This document shows, piece after piece, positions 9,105 to 18,014 of a stretch of DNA of 53,542 bases. The notes beneath the pieces are model-generated. The model was not told where the DNA came from and searched no databases. It was given only the letters and a program-made list of their open reading frames with translations. The translations under genes and the position numbers were made by a program. This stretch comes from Fonsecaea monophora (Eukaryota > Ascomycota > Eurotiomycetes > Chaetothyriales > Herpotrichiellaceae), in NCBI RefSeq assembly GCF_001642475.1, contig NW_019174090.1, forward strand, positions 1 to 53,542. Reading direction: 5' to 3'. Position 1 is the stretch's first letter; each line of letters begins with the position of its first letter.

Positions 9105-9881
9105 CTATACCCCTTTTACCGCCCCACCATCAATCCTGACCGCTGAGCCCGTCATCCAACGCGCAGAAGGTGAAAGCAAATAGGCGACGAGCTCTGCGAT
9201 CTCCTCGGGCTTTCCGAAGCGACTGATACCCATCGACTTGCGCATATTCTCTTTAGCCTCTTCGAGAGGAATGCCTTTCGTTTCCGCAACTTGCGTCGCC
9301 ATGGTCACCAATCGCTCGGTTTCGACCGGCCCCGGCAGTATAGTGTTGACCTGGATGCCATCTTCAATGCCGCGGTCAGCGAACGCCTTTGACAGAGCAT
9401 TGACCGCTGAGTTGACGACCGCCACGGCTGCATTGCCTGCTTTGGGTGCCTCGGCCGCCACTCCGGACATGAACAGCACGGCGCCCTTCGAGGCTTTCAA
9501 ATACGGCCAGGCCTCGATCGTGAGGCGCCGCGCACCGTGCAATTTCAGGTCGAACCCGGCATTCCACTGCTCGTCGGTCAGCTTGAAAAGGTCGATTGGC
9601 TTTACGGAACCGGCATTGTTGAAGAGGGCATCGATCCGCCCGAACTTGTCGACTGTCTTGGCCACCACTTCCTTGGCGGATTCGGGGAGAGATAAATCTG
9701 CCGGTATTGTGAGCGTTTTGGCTCCCTCGACTTCCACCTCGGCCGCTACCTTGCGCAGCAGCGACTCGTTGCGGGCGACAAGCACGATCGTCGAGTAGAT
9801 TTTGGCAAGCCGGACCGCCGATGCGGCACCCAGGCCTTGAGATGCGCCAGTGACGATGACGAGGCTCTCAGGTTGAGACAT
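9105..9881 (-). CDS. Divergent SDR-fold protein lacking catalytic Tyr/Lys
   Basis: Single exon of 258 aa from ATG 9881, the usual length for a classical SDR. The nucleotide-binding half is canonical: VTGASQGLG at residues 10-18 and FNNAG at 87-91. The C-terminal half also fits, with NTILPGPVETERL and the late ARWMTGSAVRIDGG block. At the active site Ser139 is present, but the segment GNAAVAVVNSAV (149-160), where YxxxK should be, has neither Tyr nor Lys. The fold and cofactor binding are therefore likely, but normal SDR chemistry is not. It may be a binding or regulatory protein, or use other residues. Same strand as its neighbours, with 439 bases to the hydrolase gene upstream. Confidence is high for the family and low for any activity. 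Confidence 0.8.
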   Translation of the reverse strand: MSQPESLVIVTGASQGLGAASAVRLAKIYSTIVLVARNESLLRKVAAEVEVEGAKTLTIPADLSLPESAKEVVAKTVDKFGRIDALFNNAGSVKPIDLFKLTDEQWNAGFDLKLHGARRLTIEAWPYLKASKGAVLFMSGVAAEAPKAGNAAVAVVNSAVNALSKAFADRGIEDGIQVNTILPGPVETERLVTMATQVAETKGIPLEEAKENMRKSMGISRFGKPEEIAELVAYLLSPSARWMTGSAVRIDGGAVKGV

Positions 9882-10320
9882 TGCCGCCAAGGAGACACTG
9901 CTGAGGCCAAGAGACCAAAAAAAAGGAGACTCGAGAGAACTACGCAACAAGCCTTTAGATGGAATAAGAAAAGGAACGCAAACGATAATCACAGTCTCAC
10001 GGGAGTTGGAGCGGGAAAGGTTGATACAAGCCGCGGGGACGGTCATTCCCCCCCACATCAAGACAGCAGGGGGTAACAGAACAGAATTCAAGTCGCCCCC
10101 CCAAGGAATCACACTTGCCGTGTACCACTCAGGTCTTAGTAAGCCACCCTGACAAAATTTGTTGTCAAAGTAAGCAATCTCTCCATCTTTACCCAGCACA
10201 TTTGACCTTCCCTCTAGTCTAGCCACGTGAAATGTTTCGCCATCTACACAACTCATATCAAGAATAAGGGACGTGGTTGAAAGAGCTGAGATTCTGTCAC
10301 AAGTTCGATTAAAAAACCCC
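9882..10320. other. Intergenic region, SDR promoter
   Basis: The SDR open frame continues upstream of ATG 9881 for some distance, but the encoded residues are not SDR-like, so I treat it as 5' untranslated/promoter DNA. No other signal is recognised. Confidence 0.5.
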
Positions 10321-11115
10321 TTATCCGACAAAGCTGGCTGTGGCGTCCAAGATGAACTGGACAGTCTCCTCAGGCCTACTAAGCATAGGCGAATGACTGC
10401 TGTCAATCTCTCTCAAGGTAACATCTGCTCCTGCATCCTTGGCCGTTTGCACAAACATTTTCTGTACCTCCACTGGCAAGCATTGGTCTTGCTTGGTAGC
10501 AAGATACCACACTGGAACATCCTTCCATCCGCTGTAGGTATGTTCACCGTCTTGGGTCAATGTCTTCAGCGAATGTGGGGTGAGTTTCTGAACCCACTCA
10601 TTCCCTTCTTCTTCGGGTAGATCGTGATAAAAGTACCCTCGGACATCACCAGTAACTACTGCAAAGCCCGTCTCCTCATCGAGTTTCCAGGTCGAGGGTG
10701 GTTGGCCCCCCATGCCCTCAAGAAAGTTTTTCACCACAGGGGCAACAAAGCCAGTTGCCATCAGGATGAGGCCAATAACATGCCCCGATGTCTTGTTATT
10801 TGTTGATAAAGATGCTGCATCTGGTTTTCCTTTCGGGGGAGTGAGGCCCTTGATCGCGCTTTCTCCCACAACGCCACCATATGAGTGGACTATCACCACC
10901 ACATCGCGTCCCTGGGCCGTCTCGGAGACGAGGACATCCCTCACGGCTTGGATATCACCCGGGAGAGTTGCGCTCGGGTCGGACAGTGTTGATGGCAAGG
11001 TGACCGAGATGCATTTGTATTGGTGTTGGCTTTCGAGCGCGGTAGTGAGTTTGTCCCACGTGGCGGCAGGGTGCCACGCTCCTGGTACAAAGACGAGAGT
11101 AGGTTTGGACGACAT
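10321..11115 (-). CDS. Alpha/beta hydrolase (AB hydrolase-6/methylesterase type)
   Basis: Cytosolic serine hydrolase of the alpha/beta fold, 264 aa, single exon, ATG 11115. Seen: first strand and oxyanion segment LVFVPGAWHPAATWDKL (7-23), nucleophile elbow HSYGG with Ser78, candidate acid Asp210 in TKQDQ and catalytic His241 in SSHSPML. The spacing matches the short plant-methylesterase-like and fungal esterase members of the family. No signal peptide or membrane segment is seen. An ORF frame open upstream of 11115 lacks an ATG of good context, and the chosen start places the fold correctly. The substrate is unknown; small carboxyl esters or lactones are typical for the group. It lies head-to-tail with the divergent SDR. 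Confidence 0.85.
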   Translation of the reverse strand: MSSKPTLVFVPGAWHPAATWDKLTTALESQHQYKCISVTLPSTLSDPSATLPGDIQAVRDVLVSETAQGRDVVVIVHSYGGVVGESAIKGLTPPKGKPDAASLSTNNKTSGHVIGLILMATGFVAPVVKNFLEGMGGQPPSTWKLDEETGFAVVTGDVRGYFYHDLPEEEGNEWVQKLTPHSLKTLTQDGEHTYSGWKDVPVWYLATKQDQCLPVEVQKMFVQTAKDAGADVTLREIDSSHSPMLSRPEETVQFILDATASFVG

Positions 11116-11665
11116 GACTGATTGTGACTCTTGATGAAAGAGAAAGTCCTGGATGTTTGATGCTGGCAAGACGTCCTTTTAAATGAGAGTGTCGACCTTT
11201 CTTCCACCGACGCCACCACCTGCAGAGGGAGATACCCACCCTGGACCTTCCTAAAAGGTAACATATCGGAGTACGGATCGGGCGACGGAAGGTCAGAGAA
11301 CCAATCAAGTCACAGTTGAGGGGCAAGCGAAACCACTCTCGGAAAGTCCAGAGCACGAGAATGGATCCACCTGTCAATATCAACAGCAAGTTGGCTATCA
11401 ATTTTCTCATGTCCATCTGATCATCGTGGTCGGCCAGGGCAGCTGAATACCGAACACCTCAACAGCGCCCGTCACCATGCTAAATGTGAGCATCCATCCA
11501 TAAATTCCCTAATCACAAACGCCAATCGATCAACGAAGCCATGTCCAGAATCCCTTGCTTTCCTCGCTAGCCCCCTCAGCACATTGATACGTTGATACTT
11601 CCTCAAACGCCCGCTTGCTTAGCCTCTCTACGCCGTATATTCTCTCCCTGATTTCCGAAATCCCC
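11116..11665. other. Intergenic region between accessory and core parts
   Basis: The hydrolase promoter and the 3' region of the large RING/MATH gene. Minus-strand open frames here (about 10941-11416) overlap the hydrolase start region and show no recognisable domain. I see no gene. Confidence 0.5.
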
Positions 11666-14600
11666 TCAAGCTCGAAACATCTTGACCACCTGTTTCACCG
11701 TCTTCCGGCAAATGGGACAGAGCTCACACTGTCTGGCGCACTCAACACAAGCACACACGTGGCCACAGTCGAAGAACAATGCATCGATCTCGTTGCCGTA
11801 GCAGATCTGGCACAAGTCCGCTTGCTCATCCGCGACCTGCCAGTACGTGGTTCCCATTCCCCAGCGCTTGCCGTTCTCAAAGCCGCCGACGTACTTGTTC
11901 CCCGTTCTGGCTTCCACAAAAGTCCCTTGGCCGTGACGTTCGTCCTGGTACCATTCCCCTTCGTAGGTGTCGCCGTTGCAATACGTCATTTTGCCTCCTT
12001 TGCCGCATTTGACGTTACAGACGAGTGGCCCTTCGTAGATATTGCCTGTGGAGCTGATGCTGAAACACCTGGCCCCGTGACAGAGCCCATTGACCAGAGG
12101 TCCTTTGTAGTAGTCGGTTCCAAAAACCGCAAGCTCGACAGGCTCGGTGGTTGTCACGGATTGTATGGGATGTCGTCGCTCTACCATCCGCAGGTAGGTC
12201 GAGAGCTCGTGGGGTGTAGCGAATTTGCCTTCTTTCTCAAGCTCCTTCACACGAGTTTCGGATACCGGCTCGTAAACGACAAGATCACAACCGTTGACAA
12301 ATCTGGGGTCCAAGAATGTATCCTCGGGCCCCACAATGCTTCCATCGACGGTTGAATGACGACGCCAGGCGATAAATTGCTTGTCCGGCCCATATCCAAA
12401 GCGTCTCTGCACAAAGTCTCTCACCTTTTCTTCGGACCTGGCAAAGAATGTTCCCTGGACACGGAAAGTCTGCGTGTCGACGTCGAACATCTGGAGAAAG
12501 CCGTAGATGTTATCAACCGGGCCTTGCTTTTCAGGGGGTGGTGACGAAGACTGCGACGATTCGCTGGATTGCGAGGCCGAATGGTTGGTGGAAGCAGATC
12601 CGGAGTTCATCACAAAATCCATGGCTTCAGAGTCCTCGGAGATGACTGCAGCAATCAAGGATTCTTCGGCTTGAGACAGTGTCGACAGTCCCGGTGCTGA
12701 CGTGAGTGCCGTCTCAGTATTGACTAGCAGACTTGTCACATCGACATGTGCTGCCGCATCAATAAGATGACCATGAGGCACATTCGCAGTCAAGCTTTCT
12801 TCGGCGGTTGGAGGCGGGATCTCGAGCTGCATGGGCGTGTCTTGGTCATTAACTTCCACGGCCACAGCGGATGGTTGTTGTCTGGTGTTTGCGGCGCGGT
12901 CAATGTCAGCCGCAACAGCGGCTCGAATTGAAGCTTGCTCGGCATCCGGAGCAGCAACCTCTTCTTCGTTCTCGTTGGCGACACTAGCTGAATCCGAAGT
13001 CTGGCTGCTTGAGCGTAAGAGAACCGAATCCACTGGGTCGTTCGTTTTGTCTGGCTCCCCAAACAATTCAACCTCATCCTTGCTGAGCACCGACATCCAC
13101 AAGCATAACGGCTGACCTGGAAAACAGCCATTGCCTATCGCCTCGGTGAGGTGAACGTTAACCAGTTGAGCAGTTGCATAATGTCCAATCCCACTGTAAC
13201 CCATCCCAAAAAGTCGAATCGTCTGAGGATCACTAATTCCAAGCTTTGCGGCAAGACGTTGCCTCAGATCCTGATAGGTTGCACATCTCGGCGAGCTCAG
13301 CAGATGAAACATGCCTTTGTGTCGAGACTGCTGTTTGATGTTGTACATATCCAGCAGGCCTTCCCGGCCGATGATGCCTTCGTCAGAGTAGACCTCAATG
13401 CTGATTTCTTGCAAGTCCCCATCGGTGGCATCTTCTGTAAAGTTTCCATGCGCCTCCTGATACGAAGAATCCAGGTACGGCGCGAGCCATTTCGGGAGTT
13501 GATACGGTTCCAGACATCCGGGCAGATAGTCAGCCAAGCAGCTGGTTCTGATGTACATTGCCATATAAGCAGTTGTTCGGGTTGAGTTGAAATCTTTCAG
13601 AGCCTGTCCTTCGAGTCCTTCAAATGCTTGTATTATCTTCCGGTTGTAGGAAAACACCTGGTTACCATCACCGTCCTCAAAAGCCAGCCACATTGTGTTA
13701 GGTCCATTCGGCCGCAAAATCGTGTAAAATTTTCCCGAGTTCCTCACGCCAGCATGGGCCATGAATCCATAAAGAGTGTATTTGCCACCTTCGCTGGTGC
13801 TGAATTCCGAAATATCGATTTCATCGTTCAAGATCACACGGTCATATAGTAGCCTCCATTCTCGGGTGGTCTTGTCAAACTTGTCCCGTGCAAGCAAAAG
13901 AGGCAAAAAATCGGGAAGACATCCTTTGAAATTCATGTCCCTCAAAGTACGGGTTAGTGTTTGCTGGACATCGAGCACATTCTCCACGGGCAACGGCGGC
14001 AATGACATTGGGCCACTTGGACCATCAAAGATTGCTCTCAGGGATCTCAAGCTTTCTTCGTCGTCATCCAATTCAAGTTCGATCGTCCGTCGAAAGGCTT
14101 CCCAGAAGGTTTGAACATCAGTGTATTCTTCTCCAACGTCTTTCATGGCCTGGATCGCAGGGTACAGGTCCACATAAGTTTCACGTTCTTTCCTTGACGT
14201 CCGCATCAGAAAGAGTATCATTTGGAGTTGCGCGATGAATGGCTTTGGTCGGACTTGGGAATTATGTCGCCAGCTTCCGGTGTCGACACGCTGCAGCAGC
14301 TTGCGAAAAGGGGCCAAAAGAAGCCATGCGGTCATCCCTGCCACGGCAGGGCTATGGTAGAGTGGAGGAGTTCCCATGGGGAAATACCCTGCCAGCGATT
14401 TCGAGTCCCAGTGAGGTTCGGCATCAGAGCTCCGCCACCACAAGGCCTTCGTCGGGTCATTGAAAATGCGGATGTAGGCGTCAATTGCAATAGTGTCGTT
14501 CTGTAAGAGCGGTGCTCTTTGCAAGTGCTGCCGGAGGTGTGCCTCTCTCCAAGGGCCTGCGACACTCGACCAGCCCCAATCATCCACATACTTGGAGAAT

Positions 14601-15733
14601 TGACCCTCAGTGGAGGCATACGCACAAGTGCGTGGCTCTTCGGGGTTGTACATCACCACACCAAGCTGGGCAGACAGCCGCCAATCACCGTCTCCGATGT
14701 CTGAAGTCGTCTGCACGTCTAGCACCTCATCATGGCCAGTATCAGGGACACTGGGATTTCCTCCTTCCGAAGGTGGCTGGTTGTCTTGTTTTTGGCTGGC
14801 AGAGGTTGTGGAGGGTGTGGTTGAAGAATGGTCGTCTTTCTTCACGGTTCGTTCGGTTTTGAGAGTCATGGTTGGAACGGCGTCACTGCCAAAATCCGCA
14901 TCTGGAGGCCCTTCGAAGAATGAGAATGTGCTTTCAGAGGATTTGGTGTCCGGTTTTGGAGGTCTTCTGCTACATTTGAGGTAAGCACTGTAAGAGGTAG
15001 AGGTATGGCCACGCGGGTAGAATTTGATTTGCCAATAGTTCCCATCCACAACAGCAGGAGGGGAAACCATGACTCTGGAATGGTTTGGTCTATCCTTGGT
15101 CCCTCTAACTCCCTTGATGACCCAGCTGAGGCGCAACTTCTTGATCGGCCGCGTGTCCGGGATGTCCACATTTGAATAGATGCGCTTCTCCATACCGGGA
15201 ACGTCCAGTGCATTCACCTCTGTACCCCTAGATTCTCTCATCCTTAGCTCTTCCATCTCCTCGTCACTTGGCTTTGACCAGTCTTCTTCAAAGTTTACCC
15301 ATTCTGGGATGTTGTTGCGAGGCTCGGGTGGAGGGGGAGGCGTCGAACTGGGGTCTTCGCTCGGGACTTCTGCTTCTACTGCTGCTGTTTCTTCTTCCTC
15401 AATAGGTGCCGGTTCCGGAACGACCAAGCTGTCTTGTACCTCCGCCGGAGGTTCTTCTTCAATGACACTGGCCGATTCTTGGGGTTCAGCTTCAGGCTCT
15501 GGATGGGCCACATCCGCCATTTCTGCGTCCGCGGGTTCCGGTGAGGACGAAGGAATATCGGAGTGAGATCGAGTGGAGGTGGAAGAGAGAGGTTCGTGTG
15601 GTTCAGGCCCGGGCATCGTTGATGTCTGTGAGTGGTGGCTAGGGTCAAGGTCCGCATTGAACGACGAGTTTAACGTATGAGGCGGATAAGGATGGGTTTG
15701 AACAAGGACTGGCGAAGTGCCTTGGGAGGCCAT
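11666..15733 (-). CDS. MATH-pseudoUSP-MORN-RING protein, putative E3 ubiquitin ligase
   Basis: Single uninterrupted 1355-aa frame from ATG 15733. Order seen: acidic disordered N terminus (1-180); MATH-like domain (about 197-425) split by a Ser/Thr/Gln-rich insert; USP7-like deubiquitinase core (about 455-740); ubiquitin-like/USP7-tail regions (about 775-885 and 1075-1165); acidic linker; about four MORN repeats (1208-1298) such as YCNGDTYEGEWYQDERHGQG; and a C3HC4 RING at the C terminus with Cys1308, Cys1311, Cys1323, His1325, Cys1329, Cys1332, Cys1339 and Cys1342. The USP Cys box reads GMTAW, so the catalytic Cys is Ala469. The His box reads SGKFY, so the catalytic His is Lys668. DVQT and the TLYGFMAHAG strand keep the alignment convincing. 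I infer an inactive ubiquitin-binding USP scaffold joined to an active-looking E3 RING, with MORN repeats for membrane-lipid or protein contact. Substrate unknown. Confidence 0.8.
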   Translation of the reverse strand: MASQGTSPVLVQTHPYPPHTLNSSFNADLDPSHHSQTSTMPGPEPHEPLSSTSTRSHSDIPSSSPEPADAEMADVAHPEPEAEPQESASVIEEEPPAEVQDSLVVPEPAPIEEEETAAVEAEVPSEDPSSTPPPPPEPRNNIPEWVNFEEDWSKPSDEEMEELRMRESRGTEVNALDVPGMEKRIYSNVDIPDTRPIKKLRLSWVIKGVRGTKDRPNHSRVMVSPPAVVDGNYWQIKFYPRGHTSTSYSAYLKCSRRPPKPDTKSSESTFSFFEGPPDADFGSDAVPTMTLKTERTVKKDDHSSTTPSTTSASQKQDNQPPSEGGNPSVPDTGHDEVLDVQTTSDIGDGDWRLSAQLGVVMYNPEEPRTCAYASTEGQFSKYVDDWGWSSVAGPWREAHLRQHLQRAPLLQNDTIAIDAYIRIFNDPTKALWWRSSDAEPHWDSKSLAGYFPMGTPPLYHSPAVAGMTAWLLLAPFRKLLQRVDTGSWRHNSQVRPKPFIAQLQMILFLMRTSRKERETYVDLYPAIQAMKDVGEEYTDVQTFWEAFRRTIELELDDDEESLRSLRAIFDGPSGPMSLPPLPVENVLDVQQTLTRTLRDMNFKGCLPDFLPLLLARDKFDKTTREWRLLYDRVILNDEIDISEFSTSEGGKYTLYGFMAHAGVRNSGKFYTILRPNGPNTMWLAFEDGDGNQVFSYNRKIIQAFEGLEGQALKDFNSTRTTAYMAMYIRTSCLADYLPGCLEPYQLPKWLAPYLDSSYQEAHGNFTEDATDGDLQEISIEVYSDEGIIGREGLLDMYNIKQQSRHKGMFHLLSSPRCATYQDLRQRLAAKLGISDPQTIRLFGMGYSGIGHYATAQLVNVHLTEAIGNGCFPGQPLCLWMSVLSKDEVELFGEPDKTNDPVDSVLLRSSSQTSDSASVANENEEEVAAPDAEQASIRAAVAADIDRAANTRQQPSAVAVEVNDQDTPMQLEIPPPTAEESLTANVPHGHLIDAAAHVDVTSLLVNTETALTSAPGLSTLSQAEESLIAAVISEDSEAMDFVMNSGSASTNHSASQSSESSQSSSPPPEKQGPVDNIYGFLQMFDVDTQTFRVQGTFFARSEEKVRDFVQRRFGYGPDKQFIAWRRHSTVDGSIVGPEDTFLDPRFVNGCDLVVYEPVSETRVKELEKEGKFATPHELSTYLRMVERRHPIQSVTTTEPVELAVFGTDYYKGPLVNGLCHGARCFSISSTGNIYEGPLVCNVKCGKGGKMTYCNGDTYEGEWYQDERHGQGTFVEARTGNKYVGGFENGKRWGMGTTYWQVADEQADLCQICYGNEIDALFFDCGHVCACVECARQCELCPICRKTVKQVVKMFRA

Positions 15734-16712
15734 GATACCAGCAGCAGTGCCAGAAACCGACAAGCAGCAAAGAAAGCAGTGGTAAGAGAAAAGTAAGGCG
15801 GTGAATGCTTGGGTTAGGATTGTATATCAGTTAGAGTGTGTTTGTTTTATCAGACAAAGTACGAGCACTGCGTCACATTTTCAAAAAGTTGACAATGGTC
15901 TTTGGGGGATGAGGCAAGTGTGACAACTGGAATTCAGGATGGGCAGGGAGCTTTTGTGTGCACCAAAAGGCTTTGGACATTTACATTCACAGAGGGTGCT
16001 GCATTTATGCAGGAATATGGTAGAACCGGTAAGTGGCAGGCAACGAACGAAGTCCCAGGCATCGGCGTGGAGGCTTAGCTATTGGACAGTCCCGACAGGC
16101 TCCAGCACTTGGATCCCCCCGTTTAAGTGTTTTAAGTCGCCGCGTGCAGGGCCAGTCTACTAGGCCTACCCTGTAATGGCTAACTGGCACCACTGGCCTC
16201 CTCTACCCCCACGTAAATGACTCCCCAGCTGTCGCCACCCGCCTTTGGGCTTTGGGCCGCAAAGCCTGCGTCCCTGCCTAGGTAGTGAGGCTCAGCCATT
16301 ATTTAGTCCTTTGCAGGTGTCTGACTCTCTTCCAAGCGCCCAGCCTCATCTTTGACTGGTAGAGCTGGCGATGTGGCCCCCTTCCGTCCAAGGACCCATT
16401 GGCTCGTGGGACACCAAGAGGACCCTTAATGTGATCTGTCCACTGCCACCGGCACGCACTTGGGCAAGCCTTTATTTATCCTTTGTGAAAACCCTCCCAT
16501 TTTCTCAACCCTCTCAGCCTGACTCACTTTCGCCAGTCAGAAATCAGCGGGTCTGGCGATCCCCCAACCGTCACACCACGCTGGTGGTCTCCACACTCTT
16601 TCATCATTTTCGTTGTGACGAGGCACGGAGGCTGTCTGCCTTAGGCCATGTGAGTAACGAGATATCGGCAGTCTCAGAGAACAGTTGGAGATTTCATCTG
16701 ACTGTCTGCGAA
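15734..16712. other. Intergenic region
   Basis: Promoter of the MATH-RING gene and 3' region of deoxyhypusine synthase. Plus-strand open frames at 15939-16163 and 16371-16790 have no domain and the second overlaps the deoxyhypusine synthase end. I see no gene. Confidence 0.5.
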
Positions 16713-18014
16713 TCATGTTTTTGGTTCTGGTTTTGCAAAAGTCCCAGCCACGATCAAGGGGAAACTTATTGTACTGAAAATCTTCGTTAGCCTAGATTCT
16801 TGTCTATAGAATCTTGAACAAGAATGACAACTCACGCCTCGACATAGACCTGTTTGTTGACAATGTTAGTCTTCTGCAGTCATCAAGTTGGGCTCTATCC
16901 TTTTCATACCTTGACACTGTCTCCGTCGGCTTTGATTCTGCTCTTGGTCAATTTCCAAACAAGATACTGACACGGACCACTGGAGAAGACCTACTTGCCC
17001 CAACTCACTGCTTCGTCTGGTCGGGCGCCAGCATCACTCCCATCGAATTCCTGTGCCGTGTTAACATAGACCGCACTTTCGGCGCCGTTTCGCATCAGGC
17101 ACGCATTAGCGATGTGGTGCTTGACCACCCCGCCTCCAAGGATGATCATGCCCGCTCGTTTCGCCCGCACAGCAATTGTATTGATTTTCCGAATGTCCTT
17201 GGCTATGTCGATGCCGAGATGGAGTGGGGAGGCTTTGAAAGAGTGGAAGTAGATCATGTCTCCTAGACTGCCATCTGTCAAGGCAGGACAGAAGACTGGA
17301 ATGTCATTCTTGTATGCCCAGTAGTATACCGATGATTCGTCATTGATCTCTTTGCCCAGGCGGTGGATTATGGTGCTGGGAGTCCACATGAACCGTTCTC
17401 CGGATCGTGCAAACTCTTCTTCCTGCTCCACTAGCATCCTGTCTAGAATGGGGATGATCCAGTCCTCGAAGGCACAATAGTTGTTGTTGGGAACAATGAG
17501 ATTCCCAATGCGATTCAGTCCCTTAGCTCGTAAGGCAGCGCCAGAAGCGGAAAAGGAGCCCAGATAAGTGGGAGCCAAACACTTGATGAAGTCCTCCTCA
17601 ACTCCCCCAGCAGTGGTGACAATCGCTGAGACGTGACGGTGCTGGACAAGATAGCGAAAGGTGTCACGCAGGCCTGATGAAATCATATTGGAGGTGTACC
17701 CTAGGAAAATGGTGGTTTTCTCTCCTGAGTCGGGATCTCTCCATGATCTCTGTGCGCCGTCAGAAATCCTTCATTTTTCAACGGATAAGTTACCAGAAAC
17801 AGACCATATCGTTAATAATACGGATGGCATCGCCTATCGAACTAGATTGGAAGCCTTGCCCAGTCAGTTGGTCAATAAAATTCGATATTATAGTCCGTTG
17901 TTCCTCTGGTACTGCGGCCCAGTCGATGCCTCGGACCTGTTGAGTCTCGTCAGGAACAGGCTCCGATGCTACCAGAACAGCATCAGTGGCTTTAGCAGGT
18001 GGTGCGGATCCCAT
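16713..18014 (-). CDS. DYS1: Deoxyhypusine synthase
   Basis: NAD-dependent cytosolic enzyme that transfers an aminobutyl group from spermidine to one lysine of eIF5A, the first step of hypusine formation. Five exons: 18014-17805, 17749-16995, 16937-16910, 16849-16836, 16773-16713; total 355 aa, the family's length. Seen: IFLGYTSNMISSG, VTTAGGVEEDFIKCLAP, KGLNRIGNLIVPN, SVYYWAYKN, DGSLGDMIYFH, GGGVVKHHI and the active-site block EFDGSDAGARPDEAVSWGK. The active-site Lys (about residue 322) has its codon split by the third-from-last intron. Exons 3 and 4 are only 28 and 14 nt, yet needed to give KIKADGDSVK-VYVEA and the closing SFPLIVAGTF. Intron 1 uses donor GTCTGT with branch CTGAC; alternatives hit stops. 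Divergent to the SNT1-like gene. Confidence 0.93.

Noticed and set aside
11776..12355. Plus-strand frames opposite the RING/MORN part
   Set aside because: Shadow of the conserved RING, MORN and linker codons on the minus strand.
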